From: Rheinheimera sp. 1928-s
Lineage (GTDB): Bacteria; Pseudomonadota; Gammaproteobacteria; Enterobacterales; Alteromonadaceae
Assembly: GCF_029269265.1 (NCBI RefSeq)
Contig: NZ_JARIXP010000005.1
Span: forward strand, 238,497 to 290,841
Direction of reading: 5' to 3'
Length of the DNA: 52,345 nucleotides
In this document: positions 34,084 to 42,698 of the stretch, piece by piece
How positions within the stretch are numbered: the stretch's first letter is position 1
How the letters are laid out: each line of letters opens with the position of its first letter
Position numbers and translations under genes: made by a program
The notes under the pieces: model-generated
What the model was told of the DNA's origin: nothing
The model's database searches: none
What the model saw: only the letters and a program-made list of their open reading frames with translations

Positions 34084-34522
34084 TGCAGACTCCTGCCCCA
34101 AAGTATTAAAAGAGATGTTGTTTAAGGCGGCAGAACGCCGACAAGTCCAGCTCTATCTGGTTGCGAATCATAGCTTTCAAATTCCACGCAGCCCTTATAT
34201 CAGAGCAGTGCAGGTTGAACATGGTTTTGATGTAGCAGACCGTTATATCGAAGAACGTATAGCTGAAGGAGATTTGCTGATCAGCAACGATATTCCGCTG
34301 GCAGCTGCTGCTGTGGCTAAAGGTGCGCTTTGTATCACCAGTAAAGGCAGATTACTGACTCCGGACAATATCAGCGACAGACTCACCATGCGCAATTTGC
34401 AGGAAGAACTGCGCAACAGTGGCGTACATCTATCTGGCCCGGCGCCTTTGGGTCAGCAAGATAAACAACAATTTGCCAATCAGTTGGATCAGTGGCTGCA
34501 AAAACAGCCCAAAACCTCCTAA
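34067..34522 (+). CDS. yaiI: UPF0178/DUF188 family protein YaiI
   Basis: A 151-residue protein of the YaiI/YqxD family. WVDADSCPKVLKEMLFKAAERR at the start and GDLLISNDIPLAAAAVAKGA in the middle are the conserved aspartate-bearing blocks, resembling PIN-like nuclease folds. RPF-type LTMRNLQEELRNSG closes the domain. Function is not established. It overlaps the GNAT gene at its 5' end and the convergent methyltransferase by 4 bases at its 3' end. Confidence 0.92.
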   Translation: MPIWVDADSCPKVLKEMLFKAAERRQVQLYLVANHSFQIPRSPYIRAVQVEHGFDVADRYIEERIAEGDLLISNDIPLAAAAVAKGALCITSKGRLLTPDNISDRLTMRNLQEELRNSGVHLSGPAPLGQQDKQQFANQLDQWLQKQPKTS

Positions 34523-35259
34523 TCCTGATTGACCCCTTGCCGGGCACTAATGCCTTTTACCGCAGTTTGAAAAGCTGGCGCTCGTTGCCATTTCGGCCGT
34601 ATTGGAGTTAAAGGCAGTACTCTTTTACGTGCAACCAGTACATAAGAAGCGCCAAAATACCCTAAATAAGTTTCACACCATTTCTGCCAGCGGCTATCAG
34701 GATTGTGCTGTCCAAGTAAACTAGACCAGAAAAAACGTTGCTCGTACATCACTTCAAAACCCAATAAATGCAACCAGTCTTTCACGCGAGACGGGGTAAA
34801 AAAACGGCCAGCCCAAGGTAATTGCTGCTTCACACCAGGCCATAGTTTCAGTAATCCGGCACTGCTTAACGGATTGTAACCACTTAATAATAAGTAGCCA
34901 TCCGGCATCAGCACTCTGTGAGCTTCACGCACTATATGGTGAGGATCCGGATAAAACTCCAGACAATGCGCCAGTAAGACAGCGTCTATTGATTGTTCCA
35001 GAAAAGGTAAAGCATCAGGGTCAGCCACTACAGAAGCCTGCTCAAGGTGCTCGTTTAAACAAATTTGGTGCTTGATGTTACAGTCGGAAGTATCTAAGCC
35101 ACTACTTAAACTTCCAACTTTGAGCAGATGATAACCAAAAATTTTTGGCCACCACTGACTTAGCTGCTGCTCTAAAGCTTTAGCCATCAGTTCACCCTGC
35201 GGCAATTGCTGCCACTGTCGGGGTACTGTTGTACTGTGGTAACTTAACGCAGGTTTCAT
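34519..35259 (-). CDS. SAM-dependent methyltransferase, YafS-like
   Basis: A 246-residue class I methyltransferase. ADPDALPFLEQSIDAVLLAHCLEFYPDPH holds motif II/III features (split here by the core strand), and HRVLMPDGYLLLSGYNPLS is the post-core segment. The first glycine motif is weak (HLLKVGSLSSGL). It is divergent from gloB, as yafS is in E. coli, so it probably is that orthologue. Substrate is unknown. ATG at 35259 is preferred over a start three codons earlier because MKPALSY matches the small-protein opening. The C-terminus carries a basic tail (PIRPKWQRAP). Confidence 0.82.
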   Translation of the reverse strand: MKPALSYHSTTVPRQWQQLPQGELMAKALEQQLSQWWPKIFGYHLLKVGSLSSGLDTSDCNIKHQICLNEHLEQASVVADPDALPFLEQSIDAVLLAHCLEFYPDPHHIVREAHRVLMPDGYLLLSGYNPLSSAGLLKLWPGVKQQLPWAGRFFTPSRVKDWLHLLGFEVMYEQRFFWSSLLGQHNPDSRWQKWCETYLGYFGASYVLVARKRVLPLTPIRPKWQRAPAFQTAVKGISARQGVNQD

Positions 35260-35304
35260 CAGGTACACTTCACTTCATCAGAACATCAGCTATGGAAATT
35301 ACTT

Positions 35305-36060
35305 ATGCCAGACATCACCGCTCTAGCCGCTTTTAAGGATAACTACATTTGGTGCCTGCGCCAAGCAGAGTTGGCTTTGATTGTCGATCCGGGTGATGCC
35401 GCAGTAGTGCAGCACTACCTGCAACAACAGCAGCTGCAATTAGCGGTGATCCTAATTACCCACCATCATCCTGATCATACCGGTGGCATCAACGAACTAA
35501 AGCAGCTTTGGCCCAATGCTGTAGTTTATGCTCCGGCGTTAGAACAACAAAAAATCCCCTATGCAGATATCTGGTTACAGGACAACGATCAGATTGCACT
35601 ACCCGATTTCGATTTAACTTTTCAGGTGATGCAACTTCCTGGTCATACGCTAGGTCATATAGCCTACTATTCAGCGCCCGTTCTGTTTTGCGGTGATACT
35701 TTATTTAACGCAGGTTGTGGTCGTCTGTTTGAAGGGTCAGCAGCGCAAATGTGGCAGAGTTTGTCACGTATTCTGACATTACCCGATCAAACTCTAGTGT
35801 ACGCCACCCACGAATATACGCTGGCCAATCTGGACTTTGCCCGCTGGGCCGATCCGGACAATACAAAACTTGCGGACTATCAACACTGGTGTCAACAACA
35901 AAGGGAACAACAGCAAGCCACCTTGCCCACCCCCTTAGCTGTACAGCGGCAAATTAACCCTTTTTTAAGGGCTGAAGATGCCGCATTACAACACCGCTGG
36001 CAACAACACAATGCTGTGGATCTGTTCACCGCGTTACGATCCGCCAAAGATCGATTTTGA
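35305..36060 (+). CDS. gloB: Hydroxyacylglutathione hydrolase (glyoxalase II)
   Basis: A 251-residue binuclear metallo-beta-lactamase-fold enzyme that hydrolyses S-lactoylglutathione to lactate and glutathione. The metal motif is LITHHHPDHTGGI. Further ligands are in LPGHTLGHIAYY and FCGDTLFNAGCGRLFEG, with VYATHEYTLANLDFA for substrate binding. AAFKDNYIWCL is the standard N-terminus. GGAAA precedes the ATG. It is divergent from the YafS-like gene and 67 bases ahead of the mltD homologue, the same arrangement as in E. coli. Confidence 0.97.
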   Translation: MPDITALAAFKDNYIWCLRQAELALIVDPGDAAVVQHYLQQQQLQLAVILITHHHPDHTGGINELKQLWPNAVVYAPALEQQKIPYADIWLQDNDQIALPDFDLTFQVMQLPGHTLGHIAYYSAPVLFCGDTLFNAGCGRLFEGSAAQMWQSLSRILTLPDQTLVYATHEYTLANLDFARWADPDNTKLADYQHWCQQQREQQQATLPTPLAVQRQINPFLRAEDAALQHRWQQHNAVDLFTALRSAKDRF

Positions 36061-36127
36061 TCGACAACCTTGCTTTTGAAGGCTGAGCAGGTAACATAAG
36101 GCGGATTTTTGATTTTGGGAAAAGTGA

Positions 36128-37711
36128 ATGCTGAAAAAATTATCTGTCGCTGTAGCGGCTGCACTGCTGGCCAGTTGTGCCGTTCCAACCTCACAGGATA
36201 AAACAGCAGGCTCTGCTGAGGATCAATACCAGACATCAGCTTCTGATGCTCCCATTCAGGACAAAGCGGCCACAGCACAGCAAGTTGCCAACGCCTTATT
36301 GAAACATAATTCCCCTTTAGAACCTGATGCAAAGTTAGCTCAATACGATAATTTGTGGCAGCGTATTGCTGCTCAAATGACTTTAGACATACCAGAGCAT
36401 GATGATATTGAAACCCAGAAACGGTTTTTTATCCGTAATCAAAGGTTGTTAAAAACAGCTTCGGACAATGCAGAGCCCTTTTTGTATCACATAGTGACTG
36501 AACTTGAGCGGCGTAATATGCCGCTTGAGCTGGCACTGCTACCTATAGTCGAAAGTACTTATAATCCTAAAGCTGGCTCATTTTCCGGAGTACTGGGAAT
36601 TTGGCAATTTACCCCAAGAACAGCTCGTAGTTTTGGTTTAAAACAAAATGCCTGGTATGACGGTCGCCGCGATGTGATTGAGTCCAGCCGCGCCGCTATG
36701 GATTACTTGCAGTACCTGTATAGTAATGTAGATCAGGACTGGTTAAGTGCAGTAGCTGCATTTAATGCTGGTGAAGGTCGGGTCTTTAGAGCAATAGAAC
36801 GCAACAGATCCAAAGGAAAACCCATAGATTTTTGGTCTTTAGATTTACCAAAACAGACCACCGCTTATATCCCTAAACTACTGGCCTTGGCAGAACTGTT
36901 AAAAAATCATGAAAAATATGCTATTCCTATGCCTGTTCTGGCTAATCAGCCACAAACTAAAGTGATCCAAATCAACAGAGGTTTGGACTTAATCAAAGCT
37001 GCAGACCTGTTAAACCTGAGAGTCGCGGAACTCAGACGCCTGAATCCGGGTTTTAAAACCATTACAGTGCCCAGTGCCAGTTACCCATTAGTGGTCCCTT
37101 TTCGCAGTGCTGATGATATAGATCAGCAGATAGCCGCTTTACCCAAAGTAAAAGTAGCTCCTGTTGCTTCCACTGGTCGCTACAAGGTCAAATCAGGTGA
37201 CAGTTTAAGTAAGATTGCAGCGGCTCATAAAACCTCAGTAAAAGCCCTGCAGCGCGCCAATAATTTAAGTTCCAGTCAGCTAAAGATTGGGCAGATGTTG
37301 ACCATCCCAGGCTTAGTACAACCTGAAGAACCCGTTGTAACCGCTCGTTCGACTAACAAATCCAGTACAACAGCTTCAGGGGGTCAAACTTACACCGTTA
37401 AAAGTGGCGATAGCTTATGGGAGATAGGCAAAAAGCTAAATGTCAGTACTGAGCAACTGAGCAACTGGAATAAACTGGACACCAAAGCTCAATTGAAACC
37501 AGGCCAAAAGCTGACCTACCACAGTGAGTCAAAGCCACAAACAACAGTTGCGGCAAAAAGCATGACCTATAAAGTCAGGCCTGGTGACTCCTTAGCCAGC
37601 ATAGCTCAGCGCTTTAAGGTAAAAGTTGCTGATATCGTGAAATGGAATAATATTAAAACAAATAAGTACTTACAGCCTGGTCAAGAACTCACTTTGTATT
37701 TGACAAGCTAA
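36128..37711 (+). CDS. mltD: Membrane-bound lytic murein transglycosylase D with three LysM domains
   Basis: A 527-residue lipoprotein that cleaves glycan strands of peptidoglycan to anhydromuropeptides. Lipobox LLASC lies near residue 19. The SLT domain (about 115-235) has LPIVESTYNPKAGSFSGVLG with the catalytic Glu, then IWQFTPRTARSFGL and AVAAFNAGEGRVFRAI. Three LysM modules follow at about 350-393 (YKVKSGDSLSKIA), 421-463 (YTVKSGDSLWEIG) and 480-523 (YKVRPGDSLASIA). A QSGD-rich Ser/Thr linker separates the first two. E. coli MltD has two LysM modules, so this one is longer. It is next to gloB. Confidence 0.95.
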   Translation: MLKKLSVAVAAALLASCAVPTSQDKTAGSAEDQYQTSASDAPIQDKAATAQQVANALLKHNSPLEPDAKLAQYDNLWQRIAAQMTLDIPEHDDIETQKRFFIRNQRLLKTASDNAEPFLYHIVTELERRNMPLELALLPIVESTYNPKAGSFSGVLGIWQFTPRTARSFGLKQNAWYDGRRDVIESSRAAMDYLQYLYSNVDQDWLSAVAAFNAGEGRVFRAIERNRSKGKPIDFWSLDLPKQTTAYIPKLLALAELLKNHEKYAIPMPVLANQPQTKVIQINRGLDLIKAADLLNLRVAELRRLNPGFKTITVPSASYPLVVPFRSADDIDQQIAALPKVKVAPVASTGRYKVKSGDSLSKIAAAHKTSVKALQRANNLSSSQLKIGQMLTIPGLVQPEEPVVTARSTNKSSTTASGGQTYTVKSGDSLWEIGKKLNVSTEQLSNWNKLDTKAQLKPGQKLTYHSESKPQTTVAAKSMTYKVRPGDSLASIAQRFKVKVADIVKWNNIKTNKYLQPGQELTLYLTS

Positions 37712-37746
37712 CTGACTGAAGTCTCACATGGAGTTTGAGGTGTTGT

Positions 37747-38235
37747 ATGGTTAAAACGAGCCTGATGTTGCTCTTTTTGCTATGGGTTCCCACCACATGG
37801 GCCTATTTTACTGTGCCTGGACAAGGCCAGCTGACCTTGCTGGACGGAACAAAACAAAGCCTGCAGTTTGGTTTTTCCTTTAAACAGCAAAATGGTACTG
37901 AAGTATTTCAGGCGGGTATTCAGGTGGTTGAAGTTGCTGAATTGCCATCCAAATATACCTTAGCCTTGGTTTTGCATCAGGATGAACAAATCTGGGTCAC
38001 AGATTGGATCAACAAACCTTTGCAAGGTTTTGAATGGTCACTGGGAAAACACAATTTTAAACTCAGTAAAAACACCGATCCGAAATATAAAGATAAAGCC
38101 CGTGGTGGTTATGTGCTGACTTTTGATAATACGCCATACTTTTTCCACAAAAATATGGCGCAAATCAAATTTCATTTTGACAAAGACGGGGTCAGTGAAG
38201 TGCGTATTGAGGGTATGTTTACACCGGGACGCTAA
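37747..38235 (+). CDS. Secreted protein of unknown function
   Basis: A 162-residue protein that I do not recognise. It has a clear signal peptide (MVKTSLMLLFLLWVPTTWA) followed by a beta-rich chain with many aromatic and Lys residues (FEWSLGKHNFKLSKN, GYVLTFDNTPYFFHKN, IKFHFDKDGVSEVRI). No Cys, no membrane segment and no catalytic motif is visible. GAGG at 37737-37740 gives a well-spaced ribosome-binding site for ATG at 37747. It follows the mltD homologue by 35 bases, so co-transcription is possible. It does not resemble the better-known DUF2057 or YmgD families enough for assignment. Confidence 0.7.
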   Translation: MVKTSLMLLFLLWVPTTWAYFTVPGQGQLTLLDGTKQSLQFGFSFKQQNGTEVFQAGIQVVEVAELPSKYTLALVLHQDEQIWVTDWINKPLQGFEWSLGKHNFKLSKNTDPKYKDKARGGYVLTFDNTPYFFHKNMAQIKFHFDKDGVSEVRIEGMFTPGR

Positions 38236-38256
38236 ACAACTTTTGCTTCATGCCCT

Positions 38257-38457
38257 CTAATTTTCCTTTTGCAATTGCAGTCTTGGGATCAGGCCCCACA
38301 ACAAACAAAGTGTTGGCGCCAGCCAGTGAAACCACCAGTGCCACTCCATGGTGCGGCCTTGAGTCAGTAAGTAAAAACTAACCAGCACCTGAGTCAACAA
38401 TCCCATGGTTCCAATATAAAACAACACCGCATTTACAGGTTTTTTGGGCAGTTTCAT
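38257..38457 (-). CDS. Small two-helix membrane protein of unknown function
   Basis: A 66-residue protein with two hydrophobic segments (VLFYIGTMGLLTQVLVSFYLL and WHWWFHWLAPTLCLLWGLI) joined by TQGRTMEW. The start is basic (MKLPKKP) and the end basic and polar (RLQLQKEN), suggesting both ends face the cytoplasm. A GAGAG-type ribosome-binding site lies upstream. No family recognised. It lies downstream of maiA on the same strand, so it may be an added gene at the end of the homogentisate operon or an independent one. Coding status is likely but unproven. Confidence 0.6.
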   Translation of the reverse strand: MKLPKKPVNAVLFYIGTMGLLTQVLVSFYLLTQGRTMEWHWWFHWLAPTLCLLWGLIPRLQLQKEN

Positions 38458-38520
38458 TCTGCTGTACTCTCTTACTACTTCAATAACACTAGCCTAGCAA
38501 ATACACTGGCCTGATGCGAC

Positions 38521-39159
38521 TTAAACAGCATCAGCCTGTTGCTCCGGAGCTGCTTTTTGAAAAGCCTCCAATGCATTACAACGCTGATAAATAGCGCTGA
38601 TTAAAGGATACTCCGTCATATCCAGTTGAAAACGCAAAGCGTTATACACTTGTGGTACTAAACACAGATCGGCGACAGTAACAGTCTCGCCAAAACAATA
38701 ACGCCCAGCCGTTGCCGCTAAACGTTTTTCCAATGCAGTAAAACCAACAGCAAGCCAGTGTTTTATCCACTGTATTTTTTGTGCTTCGGATAATGCCAAA
38801 GGCCCGGTCAGATACTGCAGCACCCGCAGGTTATTCAAAGGGTGAATGTCACAGGCAATATCTAACGCAAAAGCCATCACAGCCTCCTTCAGCGCTGGGT
38901 CCGCTGGGTATAATGCAACCTGAGGATAGCAGTCTTCCAGATACTGAATGATGGCCAGTGACTGATTCAAGCTGAGATCGCCATCTTCCAGTGTCGGCAC
39001 CAGTTGTGCCGGATTTAATAGCTGGTACCCCGCACTATGCTGCTCTCCGCCATTATTAACCAGATGCACAGGACAATGCTCTGCCTCCAGACCTTTGATA
39101 TTCAACGCGATACGTACCCTGTAGGCTGCGCTGGAGCGCCAGTAACCATGTAATTTCAT
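38521..39159 (-). CDS. maiA: Maleylacetoacetate isomerase
   Basis: A 212-residue zeta-class glutathione transferase that isomerises maleylacetoacetate to fumarylacetoacetate. The active-site segment is YWRSSAAYRVRIALNIKG (SSxxxR) near the N-terminus. NPAQLVPTLEDGDLSLNQS and the C-terminal helical domain (DIHPLNNLRVLQYL, YCFGETVTVADLCLVPQVYNA in parts) match the family. ATG at 39159 is used because upstream in-frame codons have no counterpart in family members. It is the last pathway gene, separated from fahA by a terminator-like hairpin. Confidence 0.94.
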   Translation of the reverse strand: MKLHGYWRSSAAYRVRIALNIKGLEAEHCPVHLVNNGGEQHSAGYQLLNPAQLVPTLEDGDLSLNQSLAIIQYLEDCYPQVALYPADPALKEAVMAFALDIACDIHPLNNLRVLQYLTGPLALSEAQKIQWIKHWLAVGFTALEKRLAATAGRYCFGETVTVADLCLVPQVYNALRFQLDMTEYPLISAIYQRCNALEAFQKAAPEQQADAV

Positions 39160-39187
39160 GTTGTGATTTACCCTGTAAAGCAGATAC

Positions 39188-39230
39188 AAAAAAGCCAGTC
39201 GTCCCCCTGACAGAGAAATCGACCGGCTTT
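39188..39230 (-). terminator. Terminator-like hairpin between fahA and maiA
   Basis: On the minus strand AAAGCC-g-GTCG (39220-39230) pairs with CGAC-t-GGCTTT (39191-39201), with one mismatch, followed by more T residues. The 18-base loop is long. Partial termination or attenuation that lowers maiA relative to fahA is plausible. Confidence 0.55.
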
Positions 39231-39244
39231 GTTCATCACGTCAA

Positions 39245-40261
39245 TTAAACGCCGTATTTCACTACTTTTTGTTCAATAGCACCAAAGATGGAATGGCCGG
39301 ATTTATCCAGCATTTCGAGACGAATACTATCGCCAAACTTCATAAATGAGGTTTTAGGCGCGCCATCACGAATGGTTTCTATCATACGGATTTCGGCGAT
39401 ACAACTGTAACCTAAACCACCTTCATCAATCGAAGTACCGTAGTCAGTACCTTGTTTGTTTGACACAGTACCAGAACCAATCACAGCTCCAGCGCCCAAA
39501 TTGCGGGTTTTCGCCGCATGAGCAACCAGTTGACCAAAATCAAAGGTCATATCAACACCGGCATTTGGTTTGCCAAACAGCTTACCGTTTAAATGCGATA
39601 CCAAAGGCAGATGCAGCTTGGCATCTTGCCAGTCAGTGCCTAATTCATCCGGAGTCACGGCCACAGGACTAAAGGCCGACGCAGGTTTAGACTGGAAAAA
39701 ACCAAAGCCTTTAGCCAGTTCGTTTGGAATTAAACCCCGCAGAGACACGTCGTTCACCAGCATGACCAGACGGATTTTATGACGGGCTTCTTCGGCACTG
39801 ATGGCCATAGGCACGTCGTCGGTGATCACTGCCACTTCACCTTCAAAATCGATGCCGTAGTCTTCGCTGACTACTTCAATGGCATCGCATGGGCCAATAA
39901 AGTCATCTGAGCCGCCCTGATACATTAAAGGATCAGTCCAGAAACTCGGTGGCATTTCGGAATTGCGGGCACGACGCACCAACTCGACGTGATTGACATA
40001 AGCACTGCCATCCGCCCACTGATAAGCCCGTGGTAATGGCGATTCACACTGCGCCTGCTCAAAGGCTTGTTCGCCTTGCACAGAACCGCTATTCAGCGCC
40101 TGATAAACCTCTGAAAGCTGCGGAGCGGCCACAGACCAGTGATCCAATGCCTGTTGCATAGTAGCTGCAATATGCGATACCGCTACACAACGGGATAAAT
40201 CACGGCTGACAACAACCAACTGGCCATCACGCTGACCGTTTTTTAAACTTGCTAACTTCAT
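39245..40261 (-). CDS. fahA: Fumarylacetoacetate hydrolase family protein
   Basis: A 338-residue FAH-fold hydrolase, the last step to fumarate and acetoacetate. The metal-binding core is DYGIDFEGEVAVITDDVPM with the expected Glu-x-Glu and Asp. LVNDVSLRGLIPNELAKGFG, SKPASAFSPVAVTPDELG and GSGTVSNKQGTDYG complete the catalytic region. The N-terminal 120 residues form the small SH3-like domain. Position between hmgA and maiA fixes the substrate better than the fold alone. Nine bases separate it from hmgA. Confidence 0.94.
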   Translation of the reverse strand: MKLASLKNGQRDGQLVVVSRDLSRCVAVSHIAATMQQALDHWSVAAPQLSEVYQALNSGSVQGEQAFEQAQCESPLPRAYQWADGSAYVNHVELVRRARNSEMPPSFWTDPLMYQGGSDDFIGPCDAIEVVSEDYGIDFEGEVAVITDDVPMAISAEEARHKIRLVMLVNDVSLRGLIPNELAKGFGFFQSKPASAFSPVAVTPDELGTDWQDAKLHLPLVSHLNGKLFGKPNAGVDMTFDFGQLVAHAAKTRNLGAGAVIGSGTVSNKQGTDYGTSIDEGGLGYSCIAEIRMIETIRDGAPKTSFMKFGDSIRLEMLDKSGHSIFGAIEQKVVKYGV

Positions 40262-40270
40262 TTTTGATCC

Positions 40271-41413
40271 TTACACCGCAGCCGGTTTAATTTTCCAGCT
40301 ATTTACGTAGTCAGGGTTTTCAGTGGCTAAAGCCGCGTCCCCCACAAAAAGTGCATCACGGGTATCCAGCATGACAGCCACTTCATCGGTAAATTTCTTT
40401 TTGTACTCACGACCGGCCTGAAAAGCTTTAGGATGAGGGCCATGAGTAAAACCAGCAGGATGGAAAGTCACCATGCCACGTTCAATATTGTCGCGGCTGA
40501 AAAAATCCCCTGCGTGGTAAAACAGCACTTCGTCGTAATCGTCATTGTTATGGTAAAACGGCACTTTTAACGCGCCCGGGTCACTCTCAATAGGACGAGG
40601 TACAAAGGTACAAACCACAAAACGCTGCGCGACAAAAGTGGTGTGCGCTGATGGCGGTAAGTGGTATCTGTGGCTCATTAAAGGGCGTATGTCACGCCAG
40701 TTGATCCGCATCACCGCCAAATCACCGTGCCAGCCAATCGCATCCAGTGGATTGTAGGGATAAGTAATAACTGACACCTGATCGTGACGTTTTACCTGCA
40801 CCCTGCTCTGCTGCTCGCTGTATTGCGCTTTAAAAGCATCATCAATTTTTGGTGTGTCGATCATCGCCGCATCAAAAATAGCATGATTACCCACCAAACC
40901 TTTTTCCGGTAACTGGAAGGAGTCATTGGTCGCTTCAATCAGCAATAAAAACAGCGGCTCTGTGACTTCTAAACGCCACATGGTGGAACGTGGGATCACC
41001 ACATAATCACCGTCACGTAAGCTTAAATGGCCATAGTCGCAATACAGTTCTGCCGCACCTTCATGCACAAACAACAGCTCATCACCGTCGGCATTGCGCA
41101 CCAGATAATCCATCGACTCTGTTAAACGCCAGGTCCGCATTTTACAGTGCGCGTTGTGCAATAAAGTAGGCACCTGCCATGGCGACACGTTTTGATTACC
41201 GGCTATGTCGTTAAAGTTATACAAACGTGGTTTTAACGGCCCTTCCCAGTCACTCCAGCCCGTTGGGGCATGGGTGTGATGGAAATGTGTCGCAGGGCCA
41301 AAAAAGCCACTGCGGCCCACTTCACGCTCATAAATCGCTCTGTCTGGGAAATCAGCATGAGCCTGACGGGAAATTTCGCCTTCTTTTACCGGAAAAGACG
41401 CCCACTTACGCAT
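40271..41413 (-). CDS. hmgA: Homogentisate 1,2-dioxygenase
   Basis: A 380-residue non-haem iron cupin dioxygenase that opens the homogentisate ring to maleylacetoacetate. The iron site is formed by FYHNNDDYDEVLFYHAGDF (His, Glu) and HPAGFTHGPHPKAF (His). GDYVVIPRSTMWRLE and YNPLDAIGWHGDLAV are conserved. It is of the shorter bacterial type rather than the 430-residue Pseudomonas form. Only 2 bases separate it from hpd, so translation is probably coupled. Confidence 0.95.
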   Translation of the reverse strand: MRKWASFPVKEGEISRQAHADFPDRAIYEREVGRSGFFGPATHFHHTHAPTGWSDWEGPLKPRLYNFNDIAGNQNVSPWQVPTLLHNAHCKMRTWRLTESMDYLVRNADGDELLFVHEGAAELYCDYGHLSLRDGDYVVIPRSTMWRLEVTEPLFLLLIEATNDSFQLPEKGLVGNHAIFDAAMIDTPKIDDAFKAQYSEQQSRVQVKRHDQVSVITYPYNPLDAIGWHGDLAVMRINWRDIRPLMSHRYHLPPSAHTTFVAQRFVVCTFVPRPIESDPGALKVPFYHNNDDYDEVLFYHAGDFFSRDNIERGMVTFHPAGFTHGPHPKAFQAGREYKKKFTDEVAVMLDTRDALFVGDAALATENPDYVNSWKIKPAAV

Positions 41414-41415
41414 AG

Positions 41416-42480
41416 TTACAATACTCCGCGACGAATTTGATCTTCTTCAATGGATTCAAACAAAGCTTTGAAGTTGCCTTCGCCAAAACCTTCATTGCCT
41501 TTGCGCTGAATGATTTCAAAGAATACAGGGCCAATCACAGTTTTGGTAAAGATCTGCAATAAAATACCGTCTTTCATCGGTGCACCGTCAATCAGCACAC
41601 GCAGCTCTTTTAACTGGTCCAGATCTTCAGTATGGCCTTCAACACGGGCGTTTACACGCTCGTAATAGGTATCAGGGGTTGGCATAAAGTCCATACCACG
41701 CTGACGCAGTGTACGCACAGTTTCATAAATATCCTCTGTGGTCATGGCAATATGTTGAATGCCTTCGCCTTTGTACTCACGGATAAACTCTTCTATCTGA
41801 GATTTATCATCAGAAGACTCATTGATTGGAATACGGATTTTGCCACAAGGCGCAGTCATAGCTTTAGAGACTAAGCCTGTCAGCTTGCCTTCAATATCAA
41901 AATAACGGATTTCGCGGAAATTGCCGATACGCTCATAAAAACCAGCCCACAGAGCCATATTGCCACGACGGACGTTGTGCGTCAGGTGATCGATGACGTC
42001 TAAACCCACCTGGTTTTTTGCCATTTCAGCTTGCCAGTTATCGTAGAATTTAAAATCAACGTCATAGACAGAATTCTGACCATAACGGTCAACAAAATAC
42101 AGCAGGCTGCTACCAATGCCGTATACAGCTGGGATATTCAGCTCCATAGGGCCAACCTGGTTCTGGTAAGGTTTGGCACCATTGGCCACAGCATGTTGTA
42201 AAGCTTCGGCTGCATCTTTGACACGGAAGGCCATAGCACAGACGCTCGGGCCATGTTCAGCTGCAAACTGCTCCGCCTGAGAATTTGGCTGACCGTTCAC
42301 AATAAAATTCACATCACCTTGTTTGTATAACCAGGCTTCTTTAGAGCGGTGTTTCGCCACTTCAGTAAAACCTAAAGACTTAAACAGTTGCTTCAGATCA
42401 GTAATACCTTGCTCTGTAGCCGCAGTGTATTCAACAAATTCAAAACCATCGGTACCCAAAGGGTTAATAGGGTCAAACAT
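41416..42480 (-). CDS. hpd: 4-hydroxyphenylpyruvate dioxygenase
   Basis: A 354-residue iron(II) enzyme that converts 4-hydroxyphenylpyruvate to homogentisate. The start NPLGTDGFEFVEYTAA and the metal-binding blocks VIDHLTHNVRRGNMALW (His), GEGIQHIAMTTEDIYETV (His) and FTKTVIGPVFFEIIQRKG (Glu) are in order. ATG at 42480 has GGAG 8 bases upstream. An in-frame extension to 42618 is rejected because it reads through the promoter region and has no family similarity. First gene of hpd-hmgA-fahA-maiA. Confidence 0.95.
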   Translation of the reverse strand: MFDPINPLGTDGFEFVEYTAATEQGITDLKQLFKSLGFTEVAKHRSKEAWLYKQGDVNFIVNGQPNSQAEQFAAEHGPSVCAMAFRVKDAAEALQHAVANGAKPYQNQVGPMELNIPAVYGIGSSLLYFVDRYGQNSVYDVDFKFYDNWQAEMAKNQVGLDVIDHLTHNVRRGNMALWAGFYERIGNFREIRYFDIEGKLTGLVSKAMTAPCGKIRIPINESSDDKSQIEEFIREYKGEGIQHIAMTTEDIYETVRTLRQRGMDFMPTPDTYYERVNARVEGHTEDLDQLKELRVLIDGAPMKDGILLQIFTKTVIGPVFFEIIQRKGNEGFGEGNFKALFESIEEDQIRRGVL

Positions 42481-42590
42481 CAGAGTGTCTCCAGACATAA
42501 ATAAGGCAAGTTTGTGCTTATCTTGCGCTTGCCGGAAAAAAAAGGAAGAGAGGCTCAACGGATGGCAGAATTTCGGAAAAAGGTCGATTT

Positions 42591-42608
42591 TGTACAGAAT
42601 AACTGACA
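42591..42608. promoter_or_regulatory. Weak TyrR-box-like dyad upstream of hpd
   Basis: TGTACA-N6-CTGACA differs from TGTAAA-N6-TTTACA at three positions but keeps the TG and CA ends at the right distance. It is 111 bases before the hpd start. Weak on its own. Supported by similar sites at phhA and tyrR. Confidence 0.4.
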
Positions 42609-42635
42609 AAAACGCCACTTTGATTAAATAAGCAA

Positions 42636-42666
42636 CAAAAAGGCCCTAAAACCAGCTTTAGGGCCT
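42636..42666 (-). terminator. Intrinsic terminator of tyrR
   Basis: A perfect 10-base-pair stem (42641-42650 with 42657-42666, GGCCCTAAA/TTTAGGGCC) has a 6-base loop and a T-run on the minus strand (TTTTTGTTGC). It lies 33 bases past the tyrR stop. Confidence 0.9.
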
Positions 42667-42698
42667 GTTATTTGTAGTTCAAATCACACAAAGCGTAT

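Noticed and set aside
42481-42618. N-terminal extension of hpd
   Set aside because: Reads through the promoter region and a purine-rich stretch. Family members start at the NPLGTDGF-type region, and a good ribosome-binding site serves ATG 42480.
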